Shown here one piece after another: positions 1-10,014 of a stretch of DNA of 14,656 nt (the stretch's first letter is position 1; each line of letters opens with the position of its first letter). Location: NCBI GenBank assembly GCA_001953115.1, contig LSSL01003843.1, positions 1-14,656 of the forward strand, read 5' to 3'. Position numbers and translations under genes: made by a program. The DNA comes from Smittium mucronatum. Taxonomy: Eukaryota > Kickxellomycota > Harpellomycetes > Harpellales > Legeriomycetaceae. The notes under the pieces are model-generated. The model was not told the origin of the DNA, did not search any database, and saw only the letters and a program-made list of their open reading frames with translations.

Positions 1-49
1 TTTTGTTTCTCTGCTCTTTTTTCTTATTAGAGCGTTTAGTTATTGATAA

Positions 50-128
50 ACACTAAGTACAGATAGCCTGTATGCAATATACAGCTCTCTGGTACTATCT
101 GGTCAGCTTTAAGCAGCTGGCTTAGTGT
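50..128. other. Possible structured RNA or hairpin cluster (three-way junction)
   Basis: Four nested complementary segments fold into one closed structure. The outer stem is ACACTAAG (50-57) with CTTAGTGT (121-128). The next stem is CAGATAG (60-66) with CTATCTG (95-101). It encloses CTGTAT (68-73) with ATACAG (79-84), which has a 5-base loop. A further short stem is CAGCT (104-108) with AGCTG (115-119). Base composition is more balanced than the flanks. No hammerhead core (CUGAUGA/GAAA), tRNA arms or box B were found, so no known family is assigned and the transcribed strand is unknown. A relic of a repeat, or chance folding, are both possible. Confidence 0.2.
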
Positions 129-215
129 CGATAATATAAAAAATGGAAATAGAAATAAACTTTTTTTTTGGTAATGGAATTCAGAAATTTTATTGGCTAA
201 TTCAAATAAAAAAAT

Positions 216-405
216 CTAAAGGAGAGAGAGAGAGATGTACTGATCAGTTTTTGGGACATTTTTGCCTTGTAATATCAGATCGGACGATTGGGGATCATCG
301 ACATTCATTACACAGCACTTGACCGGACACATCTTTATGCGAGCAATTATTTCTGAAATCCCCTCCATCGGGGTAATTGGCGAATTAAAATTGAACCCCA
401 ATTGA
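216..405. other. GC-richer patch open on both strands; possible exon or exon relic
   Basis: This patch is visibly richer in G and C than its surroundings. The minus strand is open from a TAA near 420 down to a TAG at 216-218 and includes a Cys-containing stretch MCPVKCCVMNVDDP. Its first in-frame ATG is near 368; the longer frame at 401 opens with TTG. The plus strand is open from 244 to a TGA at 403-405 and encodes about 53 residues with a mixed, protein-like composition. No strong GT-AG pair frames either reading. The minus reading ends inside the GA repeat (as SLSL), which argues that its last codons are not a real C-terminus. I recognise no family and cannot choose a strand. Confidence 0.18.
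222..235. repeat. (GA)7 microsatellite
   Basis: Seven perfect GA units. They border the GC-richer patch. Confidence 0.9.
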
Positions 406-751
406 TCGATTTTTCTTTTATTTTATCAAAAGTTTATGGCTTTATCTCCCGAAACCCGATAAATTTTAAAATATTATTATTCCTTTCTTGTTTTAGTCGG
501 TATAAAAAGACTTGAAAAATACCCATGTGTAAAAACAAGATACTTAAATATAAACTGTCAAAAATCAAAAGGAAAACTAATAATACCGTTTATAATTGAA
601 TCAAAAGCTACCAGGAAGCCCGTAAATAACTTTATAGAACTGCAAAAAAAACTTTTTTCAATGTAAAAACGTATTTTGAAGTTTATAAAATGAAAATGAA
701 AAGGAAAGTAAGAGAAAAATATAATACTGATAGAAGAAACGGATTTTAGTT
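406..751. other. Intergenic, 3' flank of the hydrolase gene
   Basis: AT-rich and without an open frame of note. On the minus strand, as 3' flank of the hydrolase gene, it carries TATAAA (687 to 682), about 65 bases past the stop, a possible variant poly(A) signal. A T-run ending in TTGCAG near 640-655 (minus strand) looks like a splice acceptor, but no downstream exon can be tied to it. No canonical AATAAA was seen close to the stop. Confidence 0.4.
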
Positions 752-1483
752 TTAGTTTCCATTAATAATTCTGGCAAAATAATCATTGATGATGCGATAA
801 GTCTGATCAACTCTTTTAGCTATTTTTGGGTCTGTCCAATCGGCAAAACCAGAGGCAAAACCATGGACCATATCGGGGAAAACTTCAAAGTAACATAGGT
901 TAGCAAATGGTTTTGCTTTGAAAGTGGCAGCACCTTTTGATAAATCGACGTCATCCGAAGAGTTTATAAGGATGGTGGGTATCTTAACTGACTCTACTTG
1001 CTCGTTGTGAACACAAGCTGGATGCATAAGAGCCATACCTAAATAAATGGGATCATGTTGGGATGCAATCATAGCCATTCTGGCACCCAACATTTCTCCA
1101 ATGAGGAGAATTTTTTCCATTTTCTCAACCTTCACCAGGTACTCTTTGACAGCATCAAAATCTATTGGATATTGTGGGCTCAAGATCTCAACTTCGAGTT
1201 TTCTAACAACTGCGGGTACATCCTTCAACTCTTCCTCTGGGATTGGCTTATTTCTCAGGAAATCGGGCATTATGACTCTATACCCGCTTGAACCCAACAA
1301 ATCGACGATTTCGAAATGGTTGGGCTTGAACAGAAATATATCGTAGCAGTATATTATAGCAACCTTAGAACTCTTATCACCAGAAATATAACATTCCAAG
1401 TCATCCCCAAGAGTGAATCTTTCACCTTTGGGTACATGCTTTCCGGTAACATGTGGAATAGTATGCTTTGTGAATGAGACCAT
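752..1483 (-). CDS. Dienelactone hydrolase family protein, probable nucleophile loss
   Basis: An intact 243-residue single-ORF gene, the normal full length for small DLH-type alpha/beta hydrolases (about 230-250). These hydrolyse lactone or ester bonds, the classic member being carboxymethylenebutenolidase. Family hallmarks in order are: an N-terminal strand region with YCYDIFLFKPN (45-55); the GYRVIMPDF strand and turn (67-75); the nucleophile-elbow position LLIGEMLGARMA (126-137); ALMHPACV (151-158); an Asp region INSSDDVD (173-180); and the His region MVHGF (205-209). In active DLHs the elbow reads G-x-C-x-G-G; here Met131 (codon at 1091-1093) replaces Cys and G-A replaces G-G, while D177/D178 and H207 remain. 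I infer that it may be inactive or altered in chemistry. No signal peptide or membrane segment is seen, so it is probably cytosolic. The ATG sits in AAAAATGG, a good eukaryotic context, and the stop is TAA. It has no visible intron and no neighbouring gene. Opposite-strand readings at 1047-1346 are shadows. Confidence 0.88.
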   Translation of the reverse strand: MVSFTKHTIPHVTGKHVPKGERFTLGDDLECYISGDKSSKVAIIYCYDIFLFKPNHFEIVDLLGSSGYRVIMPDFLRNKPIPEEELKDVPAVVRKLEVEILSPQYPIDFDAVKEYLVKVEKMEKILLIGEMLGARMAMIASQHDPIYLGMALMHPACVHNEQVESVKIPTILINSSDDVDLSKGAATFKAKPFANLCYFEVFPDMVHGFASGFADWTDPKIAKRVDQTYRIINDYFARIINGN

Positions 1484-1590
1484 TTTTAATCGAATTTGTA
1501 CCTACTTAAATTGTTCAATATATTTTATTTATTAGTGTCAAAACATTTATGTTGCTGAATTTATCGGTAACATAAAAGGCAGGTCTTCCA

Positions 1591-1597
1591 TTTTATA
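1591..1597 (-). promoter_or_regulatory. Candidate TATA box for the hydrolase gene
   Basis: TATAAAA reads on the minus strand, 108 bases upstream of the hydrolase ATG. A start about 30 bases downstream would give a leader of roughly 80 bases. That leader would contain two short upstream ATGs, one opening an eight-codon frame and one a two-codon frame. In AT-rich DNA this motif occurs often by chance, so position is the only support. Confidence 0.28.
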
Positions 1598-2089
1598 TTG
1601 AAAATCTAACAGATTAATCCAGAAAATTCTGTAAAATTCAATACAAGATTGCATTCAAATCAATTTAAAAAATACATCAGCAAATATAATTTATTTAAGC
1701 GAAAGATCTCTTGGTAACAATAAATTTGTGGGATCTGCAAAAATCACTTGAAGTGGATTAATAATATGATTTTTTTTGTTCCGGGGCCAAGAAACCAATG
1801 ATCAGGGAATAGTGACCTGAAAAACAATTTGGGCACCAAATAATTCATTCATATAATCTGATTGGTAAACTGAATGCCTTGTAGTCATGATAGATGTTTT
1901 CGTGAGTAATTTAACTGTTTTAGGGTTTGCTTTACAAAAATGACCCTCAGTTTTCAGCCAATATAAATACTTTTAAAAAATTAGAACTTTCATAATTGGG
2001 ATGATTGTTTAGCCATTCAAATGGAAAATTTTAGATTTGGCAAATAGGAATTAAACTTGTATTTTCCAGAAGAAGAGTTAGCTAAACGC
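1598..2089. other. Intergenic, nothing recognised
   Basis: Moderately AT-rich DNA. Short open stretches exist on both strands, for example 1700-1760 on plus and the GC-richer part near 1780-1820 on minus. All are broken by stops within 20-25 codons and match no family I know. The texture is that of old, decayed repeats. Confidence 0.4.
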
Positions 2090-2330
2090 ATGATGGTGAT
2101 TATAAGATCTAATTTTGTTCACATCAACAGCCAAGAAATGGTTCTAGAAAATCTATGAGAACCTTTTAGGTGAGATGTGCTTAATAGCAATTGTCAATTC
2201 GCCTTTAACCGTTTCCAGATTCAGAGATTGAACAAATCTTCATTTGTTAAGTTCACCATTTTCTATTTTGTGATAAATCTAATTAAAGATGTAAATCCAA
2301 GAGTAGAATTAGATGTTTGTATTGAATAAA
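2090..2330 (-). pseudogene. Possible relic of a DDE (Tc1/mariner-like) transposase C-terminus
   Basis: Read on the minus strand with frameshifts, the segment gives a run (about 2145-2230) containing LNLETVKGELTIAIKHISPK, followed by stop-interrupted IF and NHF and, later, a His-rich piece. This resembles the C-terminal tail of IS630-type transposases, which has a W-G-x-L-K segment, a helix of the type L-K-x-x-I-x-x-A-I-x-x-I-x-P, then F-x-x-R-x-x-x-C. Just upstream, in another frame, TLGFTSLIRF is loosely like the SPDLTPLDFF motif that precedes that tail. Several stops and frame changes mean it cannot be functional. The match is from memory of family patterns only and could be chance. No terminal inverted repeats were found around it. 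Confidence 0.2.
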
Positions 2331-2736
2331 AATTGAATGTCACTTATGTAAAACCCTCCTTGAAATAGAATAATGTTTGTTGCCATTTACCAGGAACTGC
2401 CAATGAACGATCTAAAAACTTGAACTACATAGAAACTAAAAGTTTATTTTAAATGCAGATTGTTAAAATTTTATTGGCCATTATTCTGAGCAATTCATAC
2501 ATGTTTATTTGTTTATAGCAAATCGGGTCTAGCATCAAATTTGAAGTTTTGAGCGAATATCTTTAGTTTTAATCAGTTAACATTATTAATATATCCCCTT
2601 GACCGTAAGAATATAATTCACCGAGAGGCTCTTCGCATTAATATCTCGTTTTTTTGGGAATTCTGTGCAAAAAAAAATCTCGTATAATGTTGATAAAATC
2701 CTGATTACTAAACATATTAATAAATACCAAATATAA
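2331..2736. other. Intergenic, nothing recognised
   Basis: AT-rich DNA with somewhat higher GC than the desert further right. If the transposase relic is real, its upstream coding part would lie here on the minus strand. I could not find catalytic-core motifs in any frame. A short palindrome, AGAGGCTCT, lies near 2625. Confidence 0.35.
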
Positions 2737-2913
2737 TTAACTCTTTCGTCTCCATGTGTGAAAAGTACTCCGATTTGCTAAATCCACACAAATTTATTAG
2801 CCAATTTCGACAGTCTGGCCAATAGAATGATAATATTTTGAATGAAAATATAGGCAACATAATATCGGCCATGAAAATGGCACGAAATGGCCCATCGGCG
2901 ACAAAAGAGTTAA
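2737..2913. mobile_element. Short TTAA-bounded inverted-repeat element, piggyBac-type MITE candidate
   Basis: The left end TTAACTCTTTCGTC (2737-2750) and the right end GACAAAAGAGTTAA (2900-2913) are inverted copies with 13 of 14 matches, or 15 of 17 if extended by three bases. Both ends carry TTAA, the invariant target duplication of piggyBac transposons. The terminal bases resemble the TTAACCCTTT-type ends of that superfamily. The element is 177 bp and encodes nothing, so it would have been moved in trans. A subterminal hairpin, GGCCAT (2867-2872) with ATGGCC (2887-2892), lies near the right end. The GC content exceeds the flanks. An open minus-strand frame covering it (2717-2938) starts with TTG and has no protein resemblance. 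A single copy is seen, so the family assignment rests on the ends alone. Confidence 0.55.
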
Positions 2914-4320
2914 TATACCTATTTTTCAAACACTTCAATAACCACCATTTTTTTTATATCAATGTAACGATGGCCACCAATAAAATATTCTTTTACATGT
3001 AATGGGTTTAGGAATGAATGAACCTTTGGATAGAATGATACTTATGAAGCTACTTATCCTTTTCAAGCCTGATGGCACAAAAGTTGTTTTCATTCTTCGT
3101 CCAATTTCTAATTAAGTGTATAATTCTTGTATACTAATGATAAACTAAGAGAATGGAAAAATTGAAATAGTTAATATGCAAAAATACAAGTGAGGCAAGA
3201 TTCTTTCTTAGAAAGGGTTAAAAATCAGGCTAAAGTGATGATTTAGATATTAAAAAACATTTTAATGCGTTTTCCCTTTTTATCGCAATGAATTCTATTA
3301 AAATTGTTTTCCTTGAAACAATAATCAACGGAAATATTAAGAAGTAAAACTATGGAAGAAATTAGCATTTCTGTAATAATATAAAAAATATACATGCAGG
3401 GATAGGATTGGCATCTACCAACATTTAAGATTCTTTTATGAGTATTTAAAAAAATTATAATAAATTTGTTTATAGTACTAGTAGAACTCCCATCTAAATG
3501 TGTCTTATTGTGACCAACCTTTTGAATTGGAAAATAATCATCAAAATTTTTTATTCTTATCTTTTATGGAATGTGGGAAAATATGCGGATCGATTTCCAC
3601 AATGCATGTTTAAATATTTTTTTATACTTTTACATACAACCAAGGTCGTTCCAATACTAGATAAATTAATAAAAAGGGCTATATATATATATATATATAT
3701 ATAATAGCTGTATAATTTTGGATCTTGAAAGGCTATAAGCTCTATACTAAATTCGGATGTAATTTTTGTAATGTGTTTAATTAAATCGATCCCAATAATA
3801 TGTGGGTTATAAATTTTGACCATTTCAAAATTATTTAAGAATGTCGTTCTTTAATGAGAAAAAAATCATAAAAAGTGGGGGTTTTTGTCACTTAAATATA
3901 CAGGGTAAAATATTTGATTTAAGAAATTTTAGAGGACATAATCTTTTTGCTTATTTTATATAATGCGGATATTATAGCTCGGATAACACAAGAAAATGGC
4001 TAATAAATCATATTTCTGACATCAAGTTTTTTTGTGTTTCGATCTGTTTATACCTTTTAGATGCTTAATATTTAAAATCCTGATCTGTTTTGTAGGTTAT
4101 ATAGCATCATCCGTCTCTATTTGAATGGCCCATCATCATTTGCGAGAATAGGTAGATAAGCAAGATACTAGAGTTTCATACCAGCCGTGTTTTTTGATGA
4201 TCGTTTTTACTACCGAAAAAATCGGTCAAAAAAACACATTTTTTATTATAGGCATCGCATTATATTTCAAATAGATCGTTGAAGCTTCAAATTTAATCAG
4301 TTAAAAACTAAGCCATAAAA
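2914..4320. other. Intergenic, low-complexity transition zone
   Basis: No gene can be supported. AAAGGGTTAA at 3212-3221 resembles the right end of a TTAA-type element, but no matching left end was found. A small hairpin, ACCGA (4212-4216) with TCGGT (4222-4226), has an all-A loop. AT content rises towards the right. Confidence 0.4.
3680..3703. repeat. (TA)12 microsatellite
   Basis: An uninterrupted alternating TA tract of about 24 bases. A second, shorter TA tract of 13 bases lies at 4500-4512. Confidence 0.9.
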
Positions 4321-6067
4321 TTAAGTTTATATAAAAACTTATTATATGGCCTTGAATTATTAAAAATTAAATACTTATATTCTGATAAAAAACAATAAGT
4401 AAAGTATAAAATAATAAAAATCATAGAAATAAAGTATTTTTTATTGAAAATATATTTAGATCGACTAATGGAATCGATATTTTATAATATGTATTTATGT
4501 ATATATATATATGGAGCTTCAATACCAATTATCGCTCAAAATAACTAATTTATAGATTTAAGTGTTTTTTATATGCATCTTTTGTTATATTATTTTTCAA
4601 CTTACATCTCCAATAAATGGTATTAAATTGAAGTTTTATCACGTAAAATTCTGTATTAAAACTTTTTTACTTTTAATAATATTTTTTCGAGAAAATTTTT
4701 AATAATATATAGTTGAATTTTAATCTTAATTAAAATGGATATCATACTCACTATACATCAAAATTGATAATATTCACATTAAACCATATTATTAAAAAAC
4801 TCTAAAATTCAACCCACTCTTTATATAAATAGTACTTAAAATTGAAAAAAAATTACTGAATTTTTTGTTCTGATTGTAAGTCTAAATAGTTTCTTTGTTT
4901 TTACGGCTTCAAAGGTATATATTTCTTCATAAAAATATCTTTATTGCAATTGAGAGATTCTCTTTGATATCAGACACTTCAATATCGAATTTTTACTGCT
5001 ATACTAATTTGGAAAGGCTATGTTGTAAAATAGAATCGAAATTGATTGAAAAAAATCAAATGTTGTTTTTAAAAACCAAAAATCAACTTAGGTGCAAATT
5101 GGTAAGTTTTAAATCAAACTATGTTAAAAAAATGATTTTTTTTTCGAGTTTATATCTAAAAATAAATGGTATTGGCTAATTAAGCTTTAAAAAAGATTAA
5201 ATTTTTAATTTCGATCGCGAGGCTATAGTCCAAGAATTAGGCATATTTTGATCTTAATAAGGCAAATAAACTTCATTGAATTCATTCTGAAAATTTTGAC
5301 TCTAATAAAGGTTATTTGATTTTGATAATAAATAAATTTTTTGTTTGAATTCTATAATCATTAAGAATTTTTCATTTTTTTTGAAAAAAATCCTTAAAAA
5401 TCAGTTACATATACACTTTTTTACTGTTAAAGCACTTTTCTGAGTTTAAAAACTTGTAAACCTGCAAATTTTTAATCTTAAATAATCGCTATTTCATATT
5501 TTTCATTAAGCTTAAAACATTTTTTTACATAATCTGATTTAAAGTTTATCAATTTACACCAAAATTGATTTTTTATACTTATTTTGAATTCAAATTAATT
5601 TTTGGTTTTTAAAAACAAAATTCGAGTCAAATTTACTTAATTTGATCAATATCTACCAAAAAAATTTCCGATTTTAAAATTTAGACTAATTAAAAATAGA
5701 ATATACTAATTTTAATTTTATTTATATAATAGGCTCCTATCGCATATTTAATATCACCAATTTATAGTGAAAATAAAATATTATAGGTATTTTGATGATT
5801 TAATAGTATACGCACATCAAAAATTGATTTTGCATTAGAAATAGTGTATGAATTAATCATTTTTATTAAAAAAGTATCATTATTTTTTCAAAAAATTTAT
5901 TAGATAAAAACACTATAGTAGAAATCCGAAATAAAACTAATAATTTAATGTTGAAAATAACTCTACAATAAACCGTTTATTCTCAAAATACCGATAAAAA
6001 ACAATTTATTAAATTCTATTACAATTCTTTGTCGTCGAAATACTAATAAAACTCCAGTAAATATAAC

Positions 6068-6124
6068 CTTTTAAGTATATATTATCTATATTAATAAAAT
6101 CTGTTAATAATATATACTTATAAG
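6068..6124. repeat. Long AT-rich hairpin
   Basis: Segments 6068-6085 and 6107-6124 pair over 18 positions with one mismatch (T6071/T6121), around a 21-base loop. The core is TAAGTATATATTA and its inverse. The stem is longer than most in this region, but the near-two-letter alphabet makes chance stems common. No element ends or target duplication were recognised. Confidence 0.45.
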
Positions 6125-9100
6125 ATTATTGTAAATTTATTTAAGGATTATAATTGAAAATTTTCTTTCAGCTAAGTCAATTTTAATAATATTGTGTTTA
6201 GAATATTTATCCAAAACTTATTTATCGAAATTCACATCTAAAAAATATAAATTTTAGTATCAATCAACTGATAAAATTAAATGTAACCAATAAATATATA
6301 TAGAAGCATATGGTATGACTTTTTCTTTTAGATTTTTTTGGATATGTAATATATATAAGGCCTTAATTATTCAAAAAATAATAATAATTAAACAATTATA
6401 AAAATTTACCAGTAATATTAATCATTATTTTTTCAAAATAATGAGAAAGCTAGAAAAAATTGAAAAAATGAATTATTTCTTTTTTAAAAATTATAAATAT
6501 TGAACGTTTAAAAAATCTTCTTAATAATTAAATTGGCGTTGCCTTAACTTTTGGGAAAATTTCATAGCGCAAGTACCAGTTAATTTTTAAAAATAAGAAT
6601 ATTAACTACCATTTTTCTTTTTTTAGGAATGGTATAGGGATTTCTGACACTGATATATTGAATTTTTTTTAGAAAAAATTTAAACTTAGCGATATTTTTT
6701 ACATACTTTATTACCTGCACCACCATCAGTTTGAATAAAAAATTAATCACATGATCTATAGGATTTTTTTCATTAAATCATTTTGTGTTGGTAATTGTAT
6801 AATTATGCCATTAGGGTATGAAATTTAAAAATGGGTCATATAACTCCCTTATGTAATTATCAAAATCATATATTTTTATTAATAGGTGTTGGATTCTCGC
6901 AAAAACTTAATTTTAAAACTAAAAATAATAAAAATCTGAATCGCAACAAAAAATTTATTATGATAATTTATTAATTCTAAAAAAATATCTACATTTTAAT
7001 TAAATATCTTGCAAATCCACCTCAAAAAACCCTAGTTTACTGATAAAACCCTCAAAAATGAGAAAAAATGCATCAAATTTGATGAATACACATAATTTGT
7101 CGCAAGTATTTTATTAGGTGTATAAAGTGTTGCCATTTATCATTTAGCGATTGTTGGGAAAACAAGTTTCTTTTTTTTTGAATATTTTTTAATTTTTGAA
7201 TTTTATACGATTTATTTTTATTTTTATTCAGATTTCCCGGATTAAATTTATCTTTTAAAAATTTGGTGCTTTTCAAATGATATATGTCGATATATTATCC
7301 AGAATTTACAATAATAAAAATTAAATTGTATTAAAATAAAAAAATTAATAAAAAATCCACAAAAACACAATAAATATTAAAAAATCGTTTGAATTTAAAT
7401 TTTTTTACAATTTTCTTCAAGTAAATCTGTAACTAGCCATATTTTTAATATCTTTGTCATTTGCTCTAGCCATCAAAATAAGTGCTATTCTCGCTTATTT
7501 TTATTGATATATTATTTTAGACAAATTATTGTACAGCTATACGATTTTAAAAAAAAATAACAATTATAATATAAATTGTGTTTTTCTTATTATTCACCAC
7601 TTATTTCTGATAATTAAAAAATTTTGGAATTAAAAAACTATATAATAAAAAAATATTCTATTAAAAATGCAAACTAAGGTTTTCAACCTCAATTTTTTAT
7701 TTAATAATACCATTTAAATTTTTTTTTAAAGTACTTGTATTTTTTTTTACAGTATATATTACAACTAAATTACAATAAATTTGTACATGAATAAAGTAAA
7801 CCATTTTTCCACTGTATATAACTCAAAAATATATAGTGAATATAGGGATTTTGAATGATTTTTTTAATTTAGTTAATTTAATAATAGAATATGTTTTACT
7901 GATTCTTATTTTAATAAAATATAATTTGTTTGAAAATACCAATAATATAATTCAAATAGTTTTATGATAATATTTATTTATCTGCGATTTTAAATTTAAT
8001 ATGGAAATTACTTTTGGTGATTATTTTGAATTTATACTTTTAAAAATAAATCCTAATTTGATAATGAGAAAAAATTTCTAGCATCTTTTACCAGTTTTTT
8101 AAAATCAATTAATTTTTTTATATAAATATTAATAATTTCATCTAAAAATTATATTTAATCATATATACTGTTAATAGAATTTAAGATATAGTAGTCCGAG
8201 AAAGCTTTTTTTTTTTCATATTTTTTAACGTTTGAAATGATTAAATAGCATTATATCTAAATGAAAAAAATGTGCAATAAATTAATACAAGGCATTTTTT
8301 AAATTAAAGTTAACAGGTTTTTTTAGAGCTAGCTTTTTATAATAAAAATAACTTTTTAATTTTATTATCAATTTGATTTATCCATTAAATGAATGTTTTA
8401 TACCCTGTATAAACTTTGATTTAATCTTTATTTTTTATTCATATAATATTTATATAAATATTATTTTTTTAAATTAATGATCTTTTCTATGAATAATTTC
8501 CCGCAGGTACTATATCCAAATATATTTCACCAAATCTAGTCATAAATTTATAAGATTTCGCAAAAAAAAAATCATAAGATGTTTGGTGTAATGAACCAAT
8601 AGATTCAGTACACGCATTGAATGTTTCATCCAATGAAGAAATCTTCTCATAAGCATAATTGAATTTTATAAAATAGAAAATGGTATAAATAAGGAAGCTT
8701 AGACATTTTGGAATGGCTAAGCTTTTCAAATTTTCTCTTTCTCTATCTTTTATATTTTTAAATAGTTTATCCTTTTACCCCTTATTATTAAAATTATCCC
8801 ATTAAACCTGATCCTTACATTTGGCCTAAATTTTATTGAGTTTTTTTACCGTTCTAACAGTATTTTAATTGAAGCATAATTGAGCCATTTAAATATAAGC
8901 CTTATAAAATAGTTAGTCTATTAAATAGCCGAGATCGCGGCTTAATAACCAAAACCAAGTTTTTTTAGCGAAAAATTTAAGAAATTCCAATATCTATCAC
9001 TAAAAATTTGACAATTTTTTTGATGGATACTTTTATTATGCATTCTAAATTTTTTAAAAACAAGATTTTTTTATTTTTTATATTAAATTTATACTGTTTC

Positions 9101-10001
9101 ATAACTTTACATATCCAAGTTCTTTCTCGGATTTTTTTTGGTTATACCAACAAATTTTATATAATATGCTTCTCTATATACACAATTATTAAAAGTATCA
9201 CCAGTTTAATGATAGCTTTGGTAGAAAATATTAGATAAACTTTATCTCTTTCTGCTATTACTTATTATTTTTTATAGAGAATTTATATAATGCATTTAAA
9301 TTTTAGATAAAATTATTAAAAAATACAAATAATAAAACGAATTATTAATGAATATTATCACAATCCCATCTGTTTCTCGATCGATTAGTAAAAATTTTAA
9401 AAAATGGGTGCTATTAGTTATATTTTAATGGCAAATTATATCAATTCCCTGATAGAAAATATATGTCTTTTTTTAAAACTTGGACATTCTGAGATCGATA
9501 CAAATACCAAAATAAAAAAATGCGACACATAAAATATTATTATATTACAGCTTTATTTATGAGTTTTTTAGTCCAATATAGATTCAAATGATCACGAAAA
9601 TAATCGATGATGTTAACTAAAGCATATTATTCGTGGTTTGGCTACTTGATTAATATGATTTTTATGTAAGTTCAAATCTAGGGATAAAATGTAAAGAAGG
9701 ATTTCTTAAATGAGGCTGGCTCAATTTTTCAAAAAAAAACTTCGAGCCCTTTAATTAAATGGATTAATTAAATTCCAACTTACCTAAATACATTCAAAAT
9801 AATTTTTGCATACAATAGTATAATATTAAAACATATTTTTTAAAATTACATTTTTTAAATTTTTTCTATTTTTAATGGATGAAATAATTTGTATTTTATT
9901 TTTTAATAGTATGGATATTTATGTGAAATTTATTGTAAATCAAATATCTTTAAATTTAATTCTTACTACTATTAATCAAAAAATATACTTTCCAAATGGA
10001 T

Positions 10002-10014
10002 CCCCCCCCCACCC
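10002..10014. repeat. C-run, C9-A-C3
   Basis: Nine Cs, one A and three Cs, in surroundings with almost no C or G. It is the longest C/G homopolymer in the window. No function is assigned. Confidence 0.85.

Noticed and set aside
50..128. tRNA, hammerhead ribozyme or tRNA-derived SINE at the left edge
   Set aside because: TGGCTTAGTG near 118-127 is box-A-like, but there is no box B, no anticodon arm of the right size and no hammerhead core on either strand.
1047..1346. Open plus-strand frames of 99 and 78 codons
   Set aside because: They lie antisense within the hydrolase gene and are shadows of its codon structure.
3212..3221. AAAGGGTTAA as the right end of a second TTAA-type element
   Set aside because: No matching TTAACCC-type left end was found at a reasonable distance.
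3498..3823. Open frames on both strands overlapping the TA microsatellite
   Set aside because: Both run through the TA repeat as alternating Y and I, show no family resemblance and overlap each other.
4895..5179. 94-codon plus-strand frame
   Set aside because: It opens with TTG, has AT-driven composition and matches no known protein; chance is sufficient in this composition.
7073..7276. Lys/Asn-rich minus-strand frame of 67 codons
   Set aside because: It opens with TTG and is made largely of A-run codons.
8695..8724. Hairpin AAGCTTAG/CTAAGCTT with an inner CATT/AATG extension
   Set aside because: A stem of this length is expected about once by chance in a window of this size; no element or terminator context was found.
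8487..8729. 80-codon minus-strand frame with a hydrophobic N-terminal part resembling a signal peptide
   Set aside because: It opens with TTG, not ATG, with no nearby ATG upstream and no convincing splice sites. The hydrophobic start is typical of T-rich DNA. It was the least implausible of the desert frames.
9008..9238. Hydrophobic 76-codon plus-strand frame
   Set aside because: It starts with TTG and consists almost entirely of F, I, L, Y and K from T-rich sequence, with no motif.
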